From the NCBI GenBank assembly GCA_964528155.1, contig CAZGRL010000011.1, forward strand, positions 1 through 64,000: DNA of 64,000 nt. Reading direction: 5' to 3'. Shown here one piece after another: positions 42,060 to 51,210 of this stretch (positions within the stretch are counted from its first letter, which is position 1; every line of letters starts with the position of its first letter). Origin of the DNA: G001797105 sp964528155. GTDB lineage: Bacteria > Chloroflexota > Anaerolineae > Anaerolineales > E44-bin32. Both the position numbers and the translations under genes were made by a program. Below the pieces are notes generated by a model that worked only from the letters and a program-made list of their open reading frames with translations, did no database searches and had not been told where the DNA came from.

Positions 42060-42944
42060 ATGTTGAAGAAGCAAAGTTTGCTGATCGTTGCTGTCTTGAG
42101 CCTGCTGATGCTTGGGGCAGGAGTCGCCTATGCTGCCGACGAGCAGCCGCCGGCAGGGCTGCGAGCGGCAGGTAAGGTCACCGGCGTCAATCTCGCAGCG
42201 AACACATTCAAGATCGAGACGCTCCGCAATGGCGAGCTCACGGTCGCCGTGACCCAGACGACGGAGTTCCGCAGCCGAGCAGGGGATGTCCAGGGCCTCG
42301 AGGATCTGGAGACAGGAATGCCGGTCGTAGTCGCCGGGCAACGTGGGGCTGAGGGTGAGGTTCTGGCGAGCGTCGTCGCTGTAGGGGAGCCGGGTGACCG
42401 GCCATCATGCTTCCGGGCTCGAGGTGAGATCACGAGCGTCGCAGTCTCCGACGGAATCTTCACGTTGAAGACGCGCACGGATGAGGAGCTTGAGATCCAC
42501 GTGAGCGACCGGGCGCGCTTCATCAGCCGAGACAACAGTGTGCAGGGCATCGACGATCTCGAGGTCGGCATTCTCGCCCAAGTCCTGGGTCTGAAGGGAC
42601 CTGACGGTCAACTCAATGCGCTTCGCGTGGCGGCCGGTTCGCCTGAAGATCGCCCAGATCTCCGGGTGATGGGACAGATCACTCTCATAGCGTCCGACTC
42701 ATTCACCCTCGACAATCGCCAGGGTCGCAGCATCACCTTCGTTGTCGACGCCTCGACACAATACCGCTCGCGCGATGGAAGCGTCGTCTCATTCGACGAC
42801 CTCGAGGTCGGGATGACGGCCGCGGTGGCAGGCGATCGGCTCGATGATGGGGCGTACAAGGCAGTCGTTGTAGGTGTCGGATCGCCTCAAGAGACGCCCG
42901 CTAGGCCGCCTCTGGCCCCGCGCCCGGGTAGCCCCGGCGTGTAG
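42060..42944 (+). CDS. exported protein with three DUF5666-like repeats
   Basis: A 294-residue protein. It has a signal peptide (MLKKQSLLIVAVLSLLMLGAGVAYA, cleavage near 25), then three tandem repeats of about 70-75 residues. Each repeat has the pattern GxITxV...F.L.....EL.V.V...T.F.SRD..V...DDLE.G....V.G, as in DUF5666 beta-barrel-like domains. Examples are KVTGVNLAANTFKIETL, EITSVAVSDGIFTLKTR and QITLIASDSFTLDNR. The tail is Pro-rich. ATG 42060 is preferred because AGGAGG ends 6 nt before it. The function of the family is unknown. It probably acts at the cell surface. Confidence 0.8.
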   Translation: MLKKQSLLIVAVLSLLMLGAGVAYAADEQPPAGLRAAGKVTGVNLAANTFKIETLRNGELTVAVTQTTEFRSRAGDVQGLEDLETGMPVVVAGQRGAEGEVLASVVAVGEPGDRPSCFRARGEITSVAVSDGIFTLKTRTDEELEIHVSDRARFISRDNSVQGIDDLEVGILAQVLGLKGPDGQLNALRVAAGSPEDRPDLRVMGQITLIASDSFTLDNRQGRSITFVVDASTQYRSRDGSVVSFDDLEVGMTAAVAGDRLDDGAYKAVVVGVGSPQETPARPPLAPRPGSPGV

Positions 42945-42974
42945 GCCTCGACGGACAATCGCTGCCACGTCATG

Positions 42975-43010
42975 GGATCCTCTGGACCGGCCCGCCGGCC
43001 CGGAGGATCC
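42975..43010 (+). terminator. hairpin after the DUF5666 gene
   Basis: GGATCCTCTGG pairs with CCGGAGGATCC (one T-G wobble), and an inner CCGGC/GCCGG extends the stem. There is no T-tract. Confidence 0.55.
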
Positions 43011-43330
43011 TGCGGTTCAAGGGGATAGACGCACACGCCCAGCACTACTCCAGCCCGGTTGTCGATCTCGTGTGACTACGCTATGCTAGCACTCTCGCCA
43101 AGAATTGTCCGCCATCGCTTCTTCCGCCGGATCGGCGCTTGGTGCTATGTCTGGAGCTAGCGACGGTTGACCGACCATGTACACGCGGGGAAGTGTCGTG
43201 GTCAACGCTGCTTGCCCATCGCCAGTATGATCGGCCGATCCGTCTCACTCCGTGAACCCGTTGCAGTGCTGCACCAGTTGTCTGGGCCGGGAATAGGATA
43301 CCGGCTTCCATTCAGGAGGAGGAGGATACG
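43011..43330. other. intergenic region
   Basis: I see no gene or clear signal here apart from a run of GGAGGA units just before 43331, which serves as ribosome binding site for the next gene. Confidence 0.4.
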
Positions 43331-44035
43331 ATGTCGATCGAGGCGTCCCAACCGCCGGCGGAAATGCCCCCGCCGCAGCAGTCATTCAGTGATGTATGGG
43401 TCAAGGCGCTTACCCAGCCCTCTGTCGCCACGTACGAGGACTTCGTTTCTCGTCCAGGCGTCAGCGTGGGAAGGGCGCTCGGGTGGGTCTTCGTGTGCGC
43501 GTTCGCGGGATCTATCTTCACCTTCCTGGGAATCATCCTCACGGGAAGCATCTCCAATCTACCGCTGGATCAGTCGCCCGAGCTCGCTCAAGCCGCAAGG
43601 TTGCCCTTCTACCTGTTTGTTTGCGGTGTGCCAATCGGCGCCGTGTTCTCGATTGTCGGCCTGTTGATCGTGACCGGGGTCAGCCAAGTTGTGGCGCGCA
43701 TGCTCGGCGGCACGGGGACCTTCACGCAGCTCACCTATGCTGTCGCGGCCTATGTGGCGCCCATGAGCATCGTTACCTCTCTCCTGGGTCTGATCCCGCT
43801 TGTGGGCTGCCTGAACGCCTTGCTGGGGATATACGGCCTGTTCCTCAACGTGGTAGCCGTCAAGGCGGTTCACCGTTTCGACTGGGGCAGGGCGGTGATC
43901 TCGAGCGCGGCCCTGCTTATCGTCGTCCTGGTGCTCGTCGGATGCATCATGGTTGTCTTCCTGGCGCTCCTGGGCCCGGCGATCGGAACTGTGTTTTCCA
44001 ACATCATCCAGGATCTCGGAACTCCGATCCCGTAG
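43331..44035 (+). CDS. Yip1-domain membrane protein
   Basis: A 234-residue protein. A ~45-residue cytoplasmic N-terminus (SFSDVWVKALTQPSVATYEDF) is followed by five membrane helices. The order WVKALTQPSxxxYE then helices with VSQVVARMLGGTGTFTQLTYAVAAYVAPMSI (in parts) is the usual pattern of bacterial Yip1/YIF1-fold proteins. The MLGGxGxFxQLxYA segment is diagnostic. The function in bacteria is unknown. The ribosome binding site is very strong (GGAGGAGGAGG). Confidence 0.75.
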   Translation: MSIEASQPPAEMPPPQQSFSDVWVKALTQPSVATYEDFVSRPGVSVGRALGWVFVCAFAGSIFTFLGIILTGSISNLPLDQSPELAQAARLPFYLFVCGVPIGAVFSIVGLLIVTGVSQVVARMLGGTGTFTQLTYAVAAYVAPMSIVTSLLGLIPLVGCLNALLGIYGLFLNVVAVKAVHRFDWGRAVISSAALLIVVLVLVGCIMVVFLALLGPAIGTVFSNIIQDLGTPIP

Positions 44036-44732
44036 TCGGCTCATCGACGAGGGGTGTGGTCCACCTACACGGCCTTCATCTGCCTCACTTGTTCCGTCGC
44101 TCGGCGATGAAGGTTATCGGGCTGCCCTCCAAGAGGGGAAGACCATGTCGCTCGAGCGGCCCGTGGAGATATCGATGGATTCGGAGTGACCGCGAGGCAG
44201 ACGATAAGTCTGTGTGCAGGAAGCGTCATCCTTCTTCGCAGTAAATGCTCTCCATCAGCCATGAGCTGACGCGCGGCCGTTCGCGCACCGGAGCTTTCCA
44301 GGCACACCTGGGATGCACCCCCCCACATCAGTTCGATCCCTCGGTGCGTGGCTGCCCTTCGCTAACATGAATGTCCTCTGGCGGAGTCAGTCGCTGACGC
44401 CCGGGGTGTCCCGAACGCCAAGATCACTGCGTCCTTCCGACCTGGTCCGCCCTTGTTCGGCATGATCGTTTTCCGTTCGATCCCATGCACTCGGACGCCC
44501 GTGGCTCCTCCCTCCGGAACAAGAGGCACGCAGCCAACGTCCTTGCCCGGGTGACGAACTTCCGCGTTTTATGCGTGCTTCGGAGGATGTGAAACGTCCT
44601 CGCTCGAAGTATGCTGAATGGACGGGCTGTCTACTGTCGGGGCCGGTTTGAGGAGGGGTGCCGCACGTGCCCCGGCAGAGGGCGATGGGCTCCCCTTCGG
44701 GCAGCCGTCCCCCACGTAGGGAGCACGGCACC
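44036..44732. other. intergenic stretch without supported gene
   Basis: About 700 bases. Open frames on both strands lack ribosome binding sites and have implausible composition. I see no tRNA, terminator or riboswitch I can defend. Confidence 0.4.
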
Positions 44733-45452
44733 ATGACGTCGATTAGACATACCCTGCGAATCGCATCCGTGATCACTGTCTTCATCATCCTGGCCGCTGC
44801 CTGCGCTTCGACGGGCTCCACCGGAAGCGGCTCGGCCTCGACCCTGGTCATGACACCGGATGCCTCCCCGCAACCAGCATCTCTGTCGAGCCCAGGCGCC
44901 AGGTGTCTGCTGCAGGAACTGAGCGCCGGGCTACCCAACCAATCGTGCACACAAGCAGCCGTCGTTGTGCCGACGCGGGCGCCCCTTCCTGAGACCTTCG
45001 ACGGCCTGGACTTGTCCACGGGACTGCATGTGACCGGGCGGGCGCCGAGCGTCGATCTAGAGAGCTACCGCCTGTCCGTGACCGGCAGGGTAGACCGCCC
45101 GCTCGATCTGTCCCTTGACGACCTGCGCTGCATGCCGAAAGTCAGTACCACGTGCCCTCTGGTGTGCCCAGGCACATTCACCGACATCGCCACATGGGCC
45201 GGCGTCCCGATCGATCATGTGCTCGAACAGGCGCAAGTGCAATCTGGAGCGAGTTCGCTCGTATTTGTGAGCGCCGACGGGTACAGCACGCTGGTCTACC
45301 TCGACGATGTGCGCGCTTCGCAAGGTTTCCTGGCCTACGAGTGGGAAGGGGAACCATTGCCCATCTTGCACGGGTTCCCTGTGCGCGTTGTGCTGCCGCG
45401 GGTCGACGGGAACAAGTGGGCGAAGTGGCTCGTTAGGATCGAAGTGCACTGA
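44733..45452 (+). CDS. lipoprotein with sulfite-oxidase-type molybdopterin domain
   Basis: About 239 residues. The N-terminus MTSIRHTLRIASVITVFIILAAACAS has a lipobox (LAAAC), so it is predicted to be a lipid-anchored exported protein. The mature part has YRLSVTGRVDRPLDLSLDDLRCMPKVS, CPLVCPGTFTDIATWAGVPIDHVLEQ, VFVSADGYSTLVYLDD, FLAYEWEGEPLPILHGFPVRVVLPRVDGNKWAKWLVRIEV (in parts), the core of the oxidoreductase molybdopterin-binding (SUOX-like) fold. It lacks the dimerisation domain and is shorter than YedY/MsrP. Whether it binds Mo is uncertain. Confidence 0.8.
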   Translation: MTSIRHTLRIASVITVFIILAAACASTGSTGSGSASTLVMTPDASPQPASLSSPGARCLLQELSAGLPNQSCTQAAVVVPTRAPLPETFDGLDLSTGLHVTGRAPSVDLESYRLSVTGRVDRPLDLSLDDLRCMPKVSTTCPLVCPGTFTDIATWAGVPIDHVLEQAQVQSGASSLVFVSADGYSTLVYLDDVRASQGFLAYEWEGEPLPILHGFPVRVVLPRVDGNKWAKWLVRIEVH

Positions 45453-45529
45453 TCGGAATAGGCGACTGCGCGTTGAGTCCGCCCTTGGACGGCCGATCAA
45501 GAGGCCGTACAAACCCGGTGTCGATCACC

Positions 45530-45862
45530 ATGCTCCGATCTCCCAGAATCATCAAGATCGTCCACACCGGCTTCTTCATCGCCTGGAATGCACTCCTTCT
45601 TGTTCTCGTCTACGAGGTGATCGCTGACAGGATCACAGCCATCTCCTTTCTCGCCCTGGGGGTATTCTTCGTCGAAGGGATCATCCTGGCGGTCAACGGA
45701 TGGAGCTGTCCGCTGACCGAGTACGCTGAGCGCCTGGGATCGAGCAGCGGCCGGGTCACCGACATCTTCCTGCCCGGCTGGATGGCGGATCGGGCTTTCG
45801 AAATCTATGGAGTCCTTGTTGCATCTGTGATAGTTCTATTCGTCCTGCGGCTTCTTGTTTGA
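45530..45862 (+). CDS. small membrane protein, DUF2784-like
   Basis: About 110 residues with three hydrophobic helices. The central NGWSCPLTEYAERLG resembles the conserved CPLT motif of DUF2784-type proteins, and the final helix is VLVASVIVLFVLRLLV. The start is either ATG 45530 or GTG 45521; neither has a good ribosome binding site. It lies 77 nt after the molybdopterin-domain gene on the same strand and might be its membrane partner. That link is speculative. Confidence 0.55.
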   Translation: MLRSPRIIKIVHTGFFIAWNALLLVLVYEVIADRITAISFLALGVFFVEGIILAVNGWSCPLTEYAERLGSSSGRVTDIFLPGWMADRAFEIYGVLVASVIVLFVLRLLV

Positions 45863-46028
45863 GCGTCAGCGATTGAGCTTGCGGTTCGCCGGCGTTCGTT
45901 CTCCGAGAATGCGGTTTGCGGGTTTGTAGCTGGATAGTCAGTACGACTGCAGTCGACGCGCCGGTCCGGGCGAACTACCGTCGGGCCATGAGTCGGCCGG
46001 TTCAGAGCGAAATCAGGGAGGGTCGGCG

Positions 46029-46817
46029 ATGTCCGACGCAAGATCGTCAACGCAGTCGATTGGGGACACCGGGTCCAGCGCGAGGCCTTGGCGGGGCATG
46101 CTACGCGTTGGAGCGATCACCGCGCTGGTGACGGTTCTGGTGATGATGTCGGAAATCTTCATTACCTTCCTGCCGGGAGGCGGAAGGGTCGCGCCGGAAA
46201 ATGTGACAGTCGTCGACTGGTTCAGGCTATTTCAAGACAGCTGGTTTCTCGGGCTGCGTAACCTGGGCCTCATTAACATGATCGCAGCGACCTTGCTCCT
46301 CCCGACATCTCTTGCCCTCTTCGGTGTGTTCAGACATGAACGCGAGCCCTGGGCTCTTCTGGCGCTCATCCTGTCGATCATCGGGGCGGCGGTGTATCTG
46401 GCCGGCAACACCGGGTTTGCCATGCTCACCTTGAGCGCGGAGTATGCCAAGGCGACGACCGAAGCTCAGAAGATGGCAATCGAGGCCGCTGGCCGCGCCA
46501 TGCTGGCTATTGGGGAGAGTCACACGCCTGGTACCTTCGTCGCGTTCCTTTTCATCGAAGCCGGCGGGATCCTCATGTCGATCCTCATGTTGGATCATGA
46601 GGGATTTGGCCGCGGGGCAGGGATCACCGGGATCTTCGGCAACGGTCTGCTCCTGGGCTTCGAGTTCGTCTCCGACTTCGTCCCGGCCTTGTTCGACGCC
46701 TCACTGCTGATTGCCGGGGCCGGTGGACTGCTTAGCATGGCCTGGTATGTGCTGACGGCTCGAGGTCTCTTTCGTCAAGGACAGACCAAGGTCGAGCTGC
46801 CGACCGATCCATCATAG
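46029..46817 (+). CDS. DUF4386-like membrane protein
   Basis: A 262-residue protein with six to seven membrane helices. It shows the DUF4386 style: DSWFLGLRNLGLINMIAATLLLPTSLALF, LILSIIGAAVYLAGNTGFAMLTLSAEYA, AIGESHTPGTFVAFLFIEAGGILMSILML (in parts). ATG 46029 follows GGGAGG. The function of the family is unknown. It appears monocistronic. Confidence 0.65.
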   Translation: MSDARSSTQSIGDTGSSARPWRGMLRVGAITALVTVLVMMSEIFITFLPGGGRVAPENVTVVDWFRLFQDSWFLGLRNLGLINMIAATLLLPTSLALFGVFRHEREPWALLALILSIIGAAVYLAGNTGFAMLTLSAEYAKATTEAQKMAIEAAGRAMLAIGESHTPGTFVAFLFIEAGGILMSILMLDHEGFGRGAGITGIFGNGLLLGFEFVSDFVPALFDASLLIAGAGGLLSMAWYVLTARGLFRQGQTKVELPTDPS

Positions 46818-47446
46818 ATGCAAAGCGCGACAAGCTCAGGCGGCTCCCGCAAGATCCCGTTTCTGATTCCGACATGCAGGGCGACACGCCGGAACTGGAT
46901 CAACATTGTCCGTAATCGCTTGGCCGAGCGGACGAAAGACGGAAATTGCCCGGCTCTGGCGGAAGAAAGTGGACATAGAATCATCCTGGCATAAGGGCGC
47001 TAGTCTGCCAAGAACCTGAAAAGCCCGATCCGAAAGACTACGGTCGCGAGCTGATCCACGAAGTTGGGCATTCTCAGGTCCAGTGCGCTACCTAGGTCGT
47101 CTCGATGTCGGTCGCAACATCCTTCCGAGCTTGCGCGCCCACTGCGCACGGAGCCCTCGCCCCGAGATAAGCGGCTCAGCCTACGAGCGCACCCTACTCC
47201 CCCTTTCCTTCCCAGAATGAGCATCACCCGCGCAGACCACTCAGCGGTGTTTCGTGCATCCCCACCTCCAGGGCAGGTGTACTCGCACATGCGTGGATCG
47301 ACGGTTTCTCAAGTGCGGTTGTCGAGAGAATAGCCGCACGATCTTGACAATCTGCAAGCGCTGCGATCGCCCCTGAGCCGCGACGGTCGGCCGAATCAGA
47401 TGCCGCGAAGCATGGCCAGCGATCGAGGAGACTGAGGAAGTCGCTC
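46818..47446. other. intergenic stretch without supported gene
   Basis: About 630 bases. No frame has both a start site and believable composition. I see no clear RNA or hairpin. Confidence 0.4.
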
Positions 47447-48295
47447 ATGGAGAGTCAAATCGCAAAGACATCGAAGGGGCTGATTGAATACACATCATTG
47501 GGAGAAGGCCCGACGATCCTCGTTTGCCACGGGACCTCGAGCGACTGTTACTCCACCCGTGCCTCTATGCCCATTGTGGAGGCGGGATTTCGGGTGGTCA
47601 CCCCATCGCGCCCTGGCTACGGTCGCACACCGCTCTCGGTCGGGCGAACGGTGGCTGAGGCGGCCGAAGCCCTTGACGCCCTTCTGGATGCGTTGGCCAT
47701 CCCGATATGCTCCGTCGTCGCCATCTCAGGCGGCGGACCGACCGGATTGAACATAGCCGCCGGCTTCCCATCGCGCGTGGCACGCCTGGTTCTCATGGAG
47801 GCTATCTCTCATACCGAGGGTCGGCGAGATGAGCCCGGCTACCGGAGCCAGGTCGCGTTCTACGGCCCAATGCATGGTCTGTTCTGGGGAGGGCTACGCG
47901 TCCTCGGACGCGTGTCACCGCGCAACACGGCCATGCAGACATTGGCCATCTTCACAACCCACGATCCTGAGGACACGCTGCGCCGTCTTTCGAAGGATGA
48001 CATCCTCGAGACATGCGCTTTCTTCCGCGGTCGATCCTCACGGAAAGGGGCGTTGAACGATTTGACGCACACGGTTGGGGAGGCGCTGCTTCACCGAGTG
48101 ATCCAGCCGACCCTGGTCGTCCACAGCCGGGAAGATCGGGCAGTGCCGTTCAGCCACGCCGAGTGGTCGCTGGCGAACATTCCGCACGCGGAGTTGTGCG
48201 AAGCCGGGTTCACGGGGCACTTCTATTGGATCGGGCCGGACTACCCCAGGGTCAGCCAGAGCGTGATCCGCTTCCTGAGGGGCGATACGCGATGA
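47447..48295 (+). CDS. alpha/beta hydrolase
   Basis: A 282-residue protein. It has ILVCHGTSSDCYSTRA (oxyanion region), VVTPSRPGYGRTPLS and the nucleophile elbow AISGGGPTGLN (Ser ~91). TLVVHSREDRAVPFSHA carries the acid and FTGHFYWIGPD the catalytic histidine. The nucleophile consensus GxSxG reads A-I-S-G-G, with Ala in the first position, as in some haloperoxidase- or epoxide-hydrolase-like members. The substrate is unknown. ATG 47447 has GAGGAAG upstream. Confidence 0.78.
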   Translation: MESQIAKTSKGLIEYTSLGEGPTILVCHGTSSDCYSTRASMPIVEAGFRVVTPSRPGYGRTPLSVGRTVAEAAEALDALLDALAIPICSVVAISGGGPTGLNIAAGFPSRVARLVLMEAISHTEGRRDEPGYRSQVAFYGPMHGLFWGGLRVLGRVSPRNTAMQTLAIFTTHDPEDTLRRLSKDDILETCAFFRGRSSRKGALNDLTHTVGEALLHRVIQPTLVVHSREDRAVPFSHAEWSLANIPHAELCEAGFTGHFYWIGPDYPRVSQSVIRFLRGDTR

Positions 48296-48461
48296 GTCGC
48301 ACCGCGCTGCAATTGTCGGCGCTGCCTCCGGCCGGGCCATGCGCCCGCTCCCCGAGGATGTGGGGTCCACCTCAGCCTCGAGGGTGTACGCCGGGCCGCT
48401 CACATTTCGGGCCTGGACTAATGTCAAGAGGATCATCATCCAGGCCGAGGGGATCAAGACA

Positions 48462-49103
48462 GTGACCACATTACTCGACTGCTTCGATGTCTACAACCGA
48501 AGGATCTTTCCACTACAAGCCGTCATGGCCGTTGTGGCCATCGCCTTGCTGGCTTTGCTGTTCTTGTTGCCGGGCATGACGCCAACCATCCTGATCAGAG
48601 TGTTCCTGGGGCTTACCTTTGGTTGGGTAGCAGTCGCCTGTCTCTTTCTCGTGGGCGACATGAGGAAGAAATTCCCTTTCGCGGCATTCGCAACCGCCGC
48701 CGGGTACATTCCCCTGGCCGTCATCTTCATTGCGGACATCTTCTCGGCGCCCGCGGCTTATCAGATCCCTGGAGCGGGCTGGCGGCTCTACGCATCGGTA
48801 TTCGTGATGGTCTGGGGCATTCTCCTGTATCCGCTTAGTGGCTACGTGATCGGTCACCGATATCCCAGGCTTCCCCTATTTGGAGCGATGCCCTGTCCGA
48901 CGAATATCTTTGCCATTGGATTCCTCACCGCCTTTGCCTCAAACCGACTGGAGATCATCGCCCTGGTCATCCTCTCATCGATGGCGATCATTGGATCGGT
49001 GAAAGCAGCCTTTCTCGGTTATAGCGGAGAGCGAATTCGCGAGGATATTGCGATGCTTGTGAGCGGCTTGTACGGCTTCATGATCGGCCTGGCAGTGATC
49101 TGA
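48462..49103 (+). CDS. DUF6064-like membrane protein
   Basis: A 213-residue protein with six to seven hydrophobic helices. The N-terminal LLDCFDVYNRRIFPLQAVM matches the xFxxYNxxxxPxQ opening of DUF6064 proteins. PCPTNIFAIGFLTAF is the conserved C-P-T-x-x-F/I motif near residue 145-160. The GTG at 48462 with GAGGGG upstream gives this N-terminus. A longer frame from 48339 has no family-like start. The function is unknown. Confidence 0.65.
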   Translation: MTTLLDCFDVYNRRIFPLQAVMAVVAIALLALLFLLPGMTPTILIRVFLGLTFGWVAVACLFLVGDMRKKFPFAAFATAAGYIPLAVIFIADIFSAPAAYQIPGAGWRLYASVFVMVWGILLYPLSGYVIGHRYPRLPLFGAMPCPTNIFAIGFLTAFASNRLEIIALVILSSMAIIGSVKAAFLGYSGERIREDIAMLVSGLYGFMIGLAVI

Positions 49104-49124
49104 AGACCAATCCGGGAGAACAGC

Positions 49125-49655
49125 ATGGATACATTTGCTCAGGCCGTTGAGGGCTGGCACGACTTCTATCTGCTGATTGGGACCGCCGCGGCGACACTGA
49201 TCGGTTTGCTCTTCGTCAGCCTGTCGCTGAACGTCGATGTGATCAGCCGCGAAGAAAACGCAGACCTGCGCATGCTGGCCGCACAGACATTCACCGGTTT
49301 CCTCAATGTGGCCATCCTGGCGGTGCTGTTCCTGATCCCGGACCAGGCGCCTCTCGGGCTGGGGCTGCCGCTGCTGGGCGTCAGCGGGTACGGGCTGTAC
49401 GAGACGCTGCGCCGATTTCTCATGACTCGCCGGGCCCCGACCCGCTCATGGCGCAGGGGCGGGGGGATCGCCCGCCGATTCATCGTCCCAGGCGTGTGTT
49501 TTGGAGTACTGGTGACCATCGCCGTGTCGGTGCTTTGGGGAAAGACATGCGGTCTGTATTGGCTCGTACCAGTCATGATCTTGCTGGTCGTAGCCGCTAG
49601 CCGCAATGCCTGGGACCTCTTGTTGGGCCTGCGTCAGCCGGCGGAGGAATCTTGA
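49125..49655 (+). CDS. four-helix membrane protein, unknown
   Basis: A 176-residue protein with four hydrophobic helices (FYLLIGTAAATLIGLLFVSLSLNVDVI; FTGFLNVAILAVLFLIP; FIVPGVCFGVLVTIAVSVLWG; YWLVPVMILLVVAASRNAWDLLL, in parts). The opening WHDFYLLIGTAAATLIGLLFV is typical of a group of uncharacterised proteins often seen in soil bacteria. ATG 49125 follows GGGAGAAC and lies 21 nt after the DUF6064-like gene. Confidence 0.6.
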   Translation: MDTFAQAVEGWHDFYLLIGTAAATLIGLLFVSLSLNVDVISREENADLRMLAAQTFTGFLNVAILAVLFLIPDQAPLGLGLPLLGVSGYGLYETLRRFLMTRRAPTRSWRRGGGIARRFIVPGVCFGVLVTIAVSVLWGKTCGLYWLVPVMILLVVAASRNAWDLLLGLRQPAEES

Positions 49656-49703
49656 TCGGCTGTCCACATTGCCTGTCGAGGACTTGGGCGAGTCCGACCC
49701 GTT

Positions 49704-51024
49704 GTGCACGGGACTGGGCAGAGACGTGATGTTCATACGCGGGATGTCGGCTTGAGCGCTAGGAAGACGGACGTAGTACCCGGAGAATCGCGAGCGCCGA
49801 CAAGAGGTCCGATATCGGGGTTCGCGAAGGCCGGATTCGAGGCTGTACGAGACGCTCTTGCCGAGAACTTCACCCGGCGGGGCGAGCTTGGAGCGGCCTG
49901 CTGCGTGTACTACCGGGGTGAAAAGATCATTGACTTGTGGGGAGGTATCCGCAACGAGGCGACGGGCGAACCTTGGGAAGAGGACACGATGGTCGGTGTG
50001 TTCTCAACTGCAAAAGGCATGGCAGGTCTGGCCATGGCGCTTGCCCATTCACGCCGCTATCTGGATTACGAAGAACGCCTCTGCACCTACTGGCCAGAGT
50101 TTGCCCAGCAGGGAAAGGAACCGATTACCGTACGGCAGCTGCTCTCGCACCAGGCTGGCTTGTGCGCCCTGGATGCGACTGTAGATCGTGCCACGGCCGC
50201 CGACCTTGATCGGTTGGCCGTTATTCTCGCCCAACAGAAACCGGCCTGGGAACCCGGGGGAACGGCAGGCCTATCACGGCATCAGCCTCGGCTTCTACGA
50301 AGGCGAGTTATTGCGGCGGGTCGATCCGCTTCACCGCAGTCTGGGGAAGTACTTGCAGGATGAGATCGCCACGCCGCTGGGGCTGGATTTCTACATCCGG
50401 CTTCCCGAGGACATCCCGAATGCCCGCTTGGCTACGATCGATCCGGGCAACCCGGCGTCAGCGATTCTCCACCCTTCGTGGTTCGCGATCGCTTTCCTCA
50501 ATCCGCGCTCGCTCACCCACCGCGCCTTCTGGACCAACCCTGGGTTAGCCATCCCCTTTGATCGAAAGACCGTCTATGCCCGCAATCTGGAGGTCCCTTC
50601 CATCGGAGGCGTCGGAACGGCGCGCGCCATTGCCCGTGCTTACAGCATCTTTGCCACAGGCGGCCAAGAGCTCGGGCTGCGCCAGCAGACGCTTGAGGCG
50701 CTCATGGCTCCGGCTACCCCGCCGCAGCGAGGCTTCTTCGACGAGTGCTTGAGAAGGGAGTGGCGCCTATCGCTTGGATTCGCTAAGCCCGATCCGGGCT
50801 TCCCATTTGGGAGTCCGTCCACCTTCGGGACCCCCGGCTCGGGCGGTTCGATGGGCTTCGCCGATCCGGAAACTGGAGTGGGCTACGCATACGTCCTGAA
50901 CCGACTGGGCACTCAGCAGGGGTCGGACCCTAGAGAAGTAGCGGTGCGAAATGCATTTCGCCGGGTGATTGGTGCGCCGATGGCTGTTCCTGCGCGCACG
51001 GGAAGGCGGGATGGAGCGTACTGA
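49704..51024 (+). pseudogene. frameshifted serine hydrolase (beta-lactamase/EstB fold)
   Basis: Two overlapping frames together encode one ~430-residue class C beta-lactamase-fold hydrolase. Frame 1 gives GFEAVRDALAENFTRRGELGAACCVYYRGEKIIDLWGG and the SxxK motif FSTAKGMAGL, to about 50255. Frame 2 continues QAYHGISLGFYEGELLRRVDP (Tyr motif) to VGYAYVLNRLG and the stop at 51024. Removing one G from GGGGG at 50256-50260 joins EPG to ERQAYHG. It is either a real inactivating indel or a homopolymer sequencing error. The exact start is uncertain (49704 or TTG 49752). Confidence 0.75.
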
Positions 51025-51210
51025 ACGAACTCGACCTGAAGGTATCGGCACCCGGCCGCCGGCGCCGACGTGCCTTCGGCGGCTGGGAGTCGTCGCCGGC
51101 CTGGAGCTCGTGAGTCCGTCCGGCTCACTCTTGCTGGCAGTCACCCTCCTGCCTTACGGAATCCGGAGCATCGCGAGCGTAGATGCTCATCGCGGAAAGG
51201 GAACTGTCCA

